Shown in pieces: positions 6,619-8,901 of a stretch of DNA of 8,901 nucleotides. Each line of letters starts with the position of its first letter. Within the stretch, counting starts at the first letter, position 1. Source of the DNA: Cyclobacteriaceae bacterium. Lineage in GTDB: Bacteria; Bacteroidota; Bacteroidia; Cytophagales; Cyclobacteriaceae. The notes beneath the pieces were generated by a model. That model did not search any database, was not told the DNA's origin, and saw nothing but the letters and a program-made list of their open reading frames with translations. The DNA lies in NCBI GenBank assembly GCA_028289505.1, contig JANQPK010000247.1, forward strand, positions 1-8,901. Reading direction: 5' to 3'. The translations under genes were made by a program, and so were the position numbers.

Positions 6619-8004
6619 ATGACATTATTAGAGTTTCAGATTGCAGGATTTCTAGGCCGTTTTCACCCCCTGGTAGTTCATTTACCGATTGGTTTCTTGT
6701 TATTAGCCGGGATAGCGGAGATCATTGCCAGAAAGCGCGCCATTAACCTAGACCAAGGAATTTCATTAATGTTACTATCTGGAGCGGTGGCCTCAGTAGT
6801 AGCGGTTGTCCTAGGTTGGCTTTTAGCCGCTGATGGGGGATATGACGAGAGTACATTGTTCTGGCATCGCTGGGCAGGGGTTGCAGTAGCAGTAGTATCG
6901 GTGGCTGCCTGGCTGGCAAAATCAGGCAAGCTTACACTGGCATCAAATACCTACAAGGCCTCCTTGTGGGGGATGGTGGTGCTGATTGCGGTAACCGGAC
7001 ACTTAGGAGGGAATTTGACCCATGGTCCTAATTATTTGTTGGAATATGCGCCAGAACCAGTTGCCCAGATCTTAGGCGGTAGTCAAAAACAGCATATTGT
7101 ACTGGCCGATGACCCGGATTCGGTAAGGGTATATCAGCATATAATAGCCCCACTGCTTGAGGCAAAGTGTCTGGAGTGTCATAACGACGCTAAAGTAAAG
7201 GGCGACCTTAATCTGGCCAGTCCAGAAGCTATGCTAGCCGGAGGAGATAACGGCGATGTAATTGTAGCTGGTAACTCACATGATAGTGAAATTTTCAAGA
7301 GAATTACTTTAAGGCCTGATAGTAAAAAATTTATGCCACCAGGAGGGAAAACACCTTTAAGCTATAATGAAGTGAAGCTGATAGAATGGTGGTTGGATTC
7401 CGGGGCAGACTTTGAAAACTCGGTGATCGATACCGGAGTTGATCCGGAAATGAAGTTTGTACTGGCCCAGTTGTACGGATTGGATACGGATCCTAAGAGC
7501 TACGTGGAAAGAGCATTTGTAGAGGCGACCGAACCGGAGAACTTAAGCTCCTTGGTGGACGCCGGCTTTTATGCACAGCCTATTGCAGCCAATAATAACT
7601 TTATTGAAGTCAAGAAAAAAAGAACCACTGATATAGATAAGTCCTCGCTCAAATTGATGGACAAGGTAAAGCAGCAGGTAACCTGGCTGCATGTGGGAGG
7701 GGCTAGCTTAACCGATCAGGATTTAACTTTTTTGGAGGGCATGGGCAATCTTACCCGGCTTCATTTGGAAAACAATCCGATAACGGAAGAAGGATTAAAG
7801 GTAATTGAAGGCTTACCATATTTGGAGTCCTTAAATCTTTACGGCACCGACGTTACTGGTGGGGTATTGGAAACGTTGCAATCACTTCCTTCCTTGAAGA
7901 AAGTCTACTTATGGCAATCGAAAGTTTCACCGGAAGAAGCCACCCAAATTCAAGAAGCCTTGCCGGATGTGGACGTCGACATTGGCGTAAATTTATCCTC
8001 ATAA
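6619..8004 (+). CDS. Membrane cytochrome: DUF2231 - c-type cytochrome (PSCyt1) - leucine-rich repeats
   Basis: From ATG 6619 the product is 461 residues. Four membrane helices are visible at about 17-36, 48-71, 82-100 and 114-131, matching the DUF2231 type domain (HPLVVHLPIGFLLLAG). Basic residues lie between helices 1 and 2 (Arg38-Lys-Arg40) and between helices 3 and 4 (Lys101, Lys104, Lys113). An acidic loop joins helices 2 and 3, so both termini should face the periplasm. A cytochrome c domain follows, with CLECH at 184-188, GDLNLASPEAMLAGG and a probable axial Met239 in FMPPGG. The C-terminal part, from about residue 350, is leucine-rich repeats (NLTRLHLENNPITEEGLKVI and similar). His16, His21, His83, His128 and His135 all fall on the predicted periplasmic side. 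The likely role is passing electrons between the exported cytochrome lipoprotein and the membrane; this is inferred from domains and neighbours. Confidence 0.9.
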   Translation: MTLLEFQIAGFLGRFHPLVVHLPIGFLLLAGIAEIIARKRAINLDQGISLMLLSGAVASVVAVVLGWLLAADGGYDESTLFWHRWAGVAVAVVSVAAWLAKSGKLTLASNTYKASLWGMVVLIAVTGHLGGNLTHGPNYLLEYAPEPVAQILGGSQKQHIVLADDPDSVRVYQHIIAPLLEAKCLECHNDAKVKGDLNLASPEAMLAGGDNGDVIVAGNSHDSEIFKRITLRPDSKKFMPPGGKTPLSYNEVKLIEWWLDSGADFENSVIDTGVDPEMKFVLAQLYGLDTDPKSYVERAFVEATEPENLSSLVDAGFYAQPIAANNNFIEVKKKRTTDIDKSSLKLMDKVKQQVTWLHVGGASLTDQDLTFLEGMGNLTRLHLENNPITEEGLKVIEGLPYLESLNLYGTDVTGGVLETLQSLPSLKKVYLWQSKVSPEEATQIQEALPDVDVDIGVNLSS

Positions 8005-8040
8005 AACCTCCGATCCATGGCAAAAATATCCATGGAGGTT
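8005..8040 (+). promoter_or_regulatory. Possible RNA hairpin covering the cutC-like start codon
   Basis: CCATGG at 8015-8020 can pair with CCATGG at 8030-8035 across a nine-base A-rich loop. The stem can be extended by AACCT (8005-8009) pairing with AGGTT (8036-8040), leaving a five-base bulge on the left side. The start codon 8017-8019 lies inside the stem. No T-tract follows, so this is not a terminator; it could make translation depend on ribosomes arriving from the upstream gene. Confidence 0.3.
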
Positions 8041-8778
8041 TGCTGTTATAACCTGGAGTCGGTGATGATGGCCCAGGAGGCAGGAGCAGACCGAATAGAG
8101 TTGTGTGCCAATCGCCATTTGGGCGGGACTACGCCCAGTTTTGGCATGATGGAAGTGGTGCGTAAAAACGTGCAGGCTCCGGTCATGGCTATGATAAGAC
8201 CACGCGGCGGAGATTTTCTCTATAGTCAGCTGGAAATCCAAGTTATGATCCATGACATTCAAATGGCTAAAGAGCTTCAAATGGATGGCGTGGTTATGGG
8301 AGTGCTTCAACATAACGGTGAGATAGATAAGCAGGTAATGAAAGTACTGATCGAGGTCGCTAAGCCCATGCAGATTACTTTTCACCGAGCATTTGATTTA
8401 ACCCCTTATCCCATGAAAAGTATACAGGACCTGGTGGACCTTGGTGTCGACCGATTGCTGACCTCGGGACAGCACCAAAGTTCGTTCGAGGGGATGAAAA
8501 TGATCAAGGCATTATTGGAATGGGCGGAAGACAGGATCAAGGTGATGCCAGGGGGTGGGGTTAGCGAGCACAATGTGAAGGAAATTATTGAATATACCGG
8601 TGCCAGGGAATTCCATGTTTCGGCTTCAGGTACCAGGCCCAGCAGTATGAAATTTAAGCAGGAACAGGTGCTAATGGGGACCACTGACTCAGAATATACG
8701 GTGGAAATCGCCGATCCTAGAAGGATAGCTAAATTTAGAGACATTGTAGATCAAATAGAAATGGAGAATAGAACTTAA
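8017..8778 (+). CDS. cutC: CutC family protein (TIM barrel)
   Basis: This is a complete 253-residue member of the CutC family (PF03932), close to the usual length. The family's hallmark segments are all present: EVCCYN from Glu7, GADRIELC at 23-30 with GGTTPS at 36-41, MIRPRGGDFLYS at 59-70, DGVVMGVL at 90-97, TFHRAFD at 121-127, LTSGQ at 148-152, MPGGG at 177-181 and EFHVSA at 198-203. No signal peptide is seen, so it acts in the cytosol. CutC was named for copper tolerance in E. coli, but that role has been disputed and the reaction is not settled. It starts 12 bases after the membrane cytochrome gene. ATG 8017 is chosen because it gives the expected short lead into EVC; ATG 8032 is a possible later start. 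Being tied to a cytochrome operon suggests either metal handling or, more simply, metabolism of a product of the pathway. Confidence 0.93.
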   Translation: MAKISMEVCCYNLESVMMAQEAGADRIELCANRHLGGTTPSFGMMEVVRKNVQAPVMAMIRPRGGDFLYSQLEIQVMIHDIQMAKELQMDGVVMGVLQHNGEIDKQVMKVLIEVAKPMQITFHRAFDLTPYPMKSIQDLVDLGVDRLLTSGQHQSSFEGMKMIKALLEWAEDRIKVMPGGGVSEHNVKEIIEYTGAREFHVSASGTRPSSMKFKQEQVLMGTTDSEYTVEIADPRRIAKFRDIVDQIEMENRT

Positions 8779-8784
8779 ACCCAT

Positions 8785-8901
8785 ATGGATTTACAACTTA
8801 AAGATAAGGTTGCAGTGATAACAGGTGGCAGCGTAGGTATTGGCCTGGCTGTTGGCCACGCTCTGGCTACCGAAGGCGTTCACTTGATACTATGCGCCCG
8901 T
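8785..8901 (+). CDS. Short-chain dehydrogenase/reductase (SDR), N-terminal part; 3' end outside window
   Basis: An open frame starts with ATG at 8785, six bases after the cutC stop, and runs off the window after 39 codons. The product begins MDLQLKDKVAVITGG and contains the TGGSVGIG nucleotide-binding motif (TGxxxGIG) of classical SDR enzymes, followed by the second Rossmann strand ending LILCAR. The final Arg after this strand is common in NADP-preferring members. The substrate cannot be told from this part. Its spacing makes it the next gene of the operon and a candidate cytosolic oxidoreductase for the same pathway as the exported cytochromes. Confidence 0.9.
   Translation, partial: MDLQLKDKVAVITGGSVGIGLAVGHALATEGVHLILCAR

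Noticed and set aside
7999..8744. Long open frames on the minus strand opposite cutC
   Set aside because: They lie opposite a gene with all CutC family motifs, and their own translations show no recognisable domain.
1..8901. Mobile element, phage or defence island
   Set aside because: No transposase, integrase, tRNA, att-like repeats or known defence gene seen, and no obvious shift in base or codon use by eye.

Overview
The window looks like chromosomal DNA from a Bacteroidota (Bacteroidetes) bacterium, probably a free-living member of the Cytophagales type. This rests on the style of the proteins: a tail that matches the glycoside-hydrolase-family-3/serine-hydrolase fusion proteins of that phylum, lipoprotein signals ending in Ser-Cys, and mostly weak Shine-Dalgarno sites. 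No RNA gene, CRISPR array, insertion sequence, integrase or phage gene was seen, and no gene-free stretch exceeds 300 bases.

Layout. Bases 1-767 (+) are the 3' end of a beta-lactamase-fold serine hydrolase, probably the C-terminal part of a GH3 fusion. It converges on a class A-like serine hydrolase on the minus strand (799-1740). Both stop codons lie in short tandem repeats. A 77-base divergent spacer (1741-1817) then opens a plus-strand run that continues to the window edge: a 1102-residue lipoprotein of PSCyt1 - DUF1549 - LamG - DUF1553 architecture (1818-5126), a Tat-exported DUF1501 protein (5131-6585), a membrane DUF2231 - cytochrome c - leucine-rich-repeat protein (6619-8004), a CutC-family protein (8017-8778), and the start of a short-chain dehydrogenase/reductase (8785 onward). 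The gaps are 4, 33, 12 and 6 bases, so a single operon is likely.

How the genes may work together. The first three operon products are all predicted to act outside the cytoplasm, and together they carry three CxxCH motifs. The DUF1549/DUF1553 and DUF1501 families, first noted as expanded in Planctomycetes, have no firmly established biochemical activity that I know of. The arrangement suggests a cell-envelope redox module: a sugar-binding-like (LamG) cytochrome lipoprotein, an alkaline-phosphatase-fold partner, and a membrane cytochrome that passes electrons onward. The cytosolic CutC and dehydrogenase would act on a product or cofactor. That pathway is inference; the domain calls are well supported.

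The best candidates for new biology are the three-gene cytochrome module, the membrane protein whose histidines all cluster on one predicted membrane face, and the tandem repeat that places stop codons in all six frames between the convergent genes.
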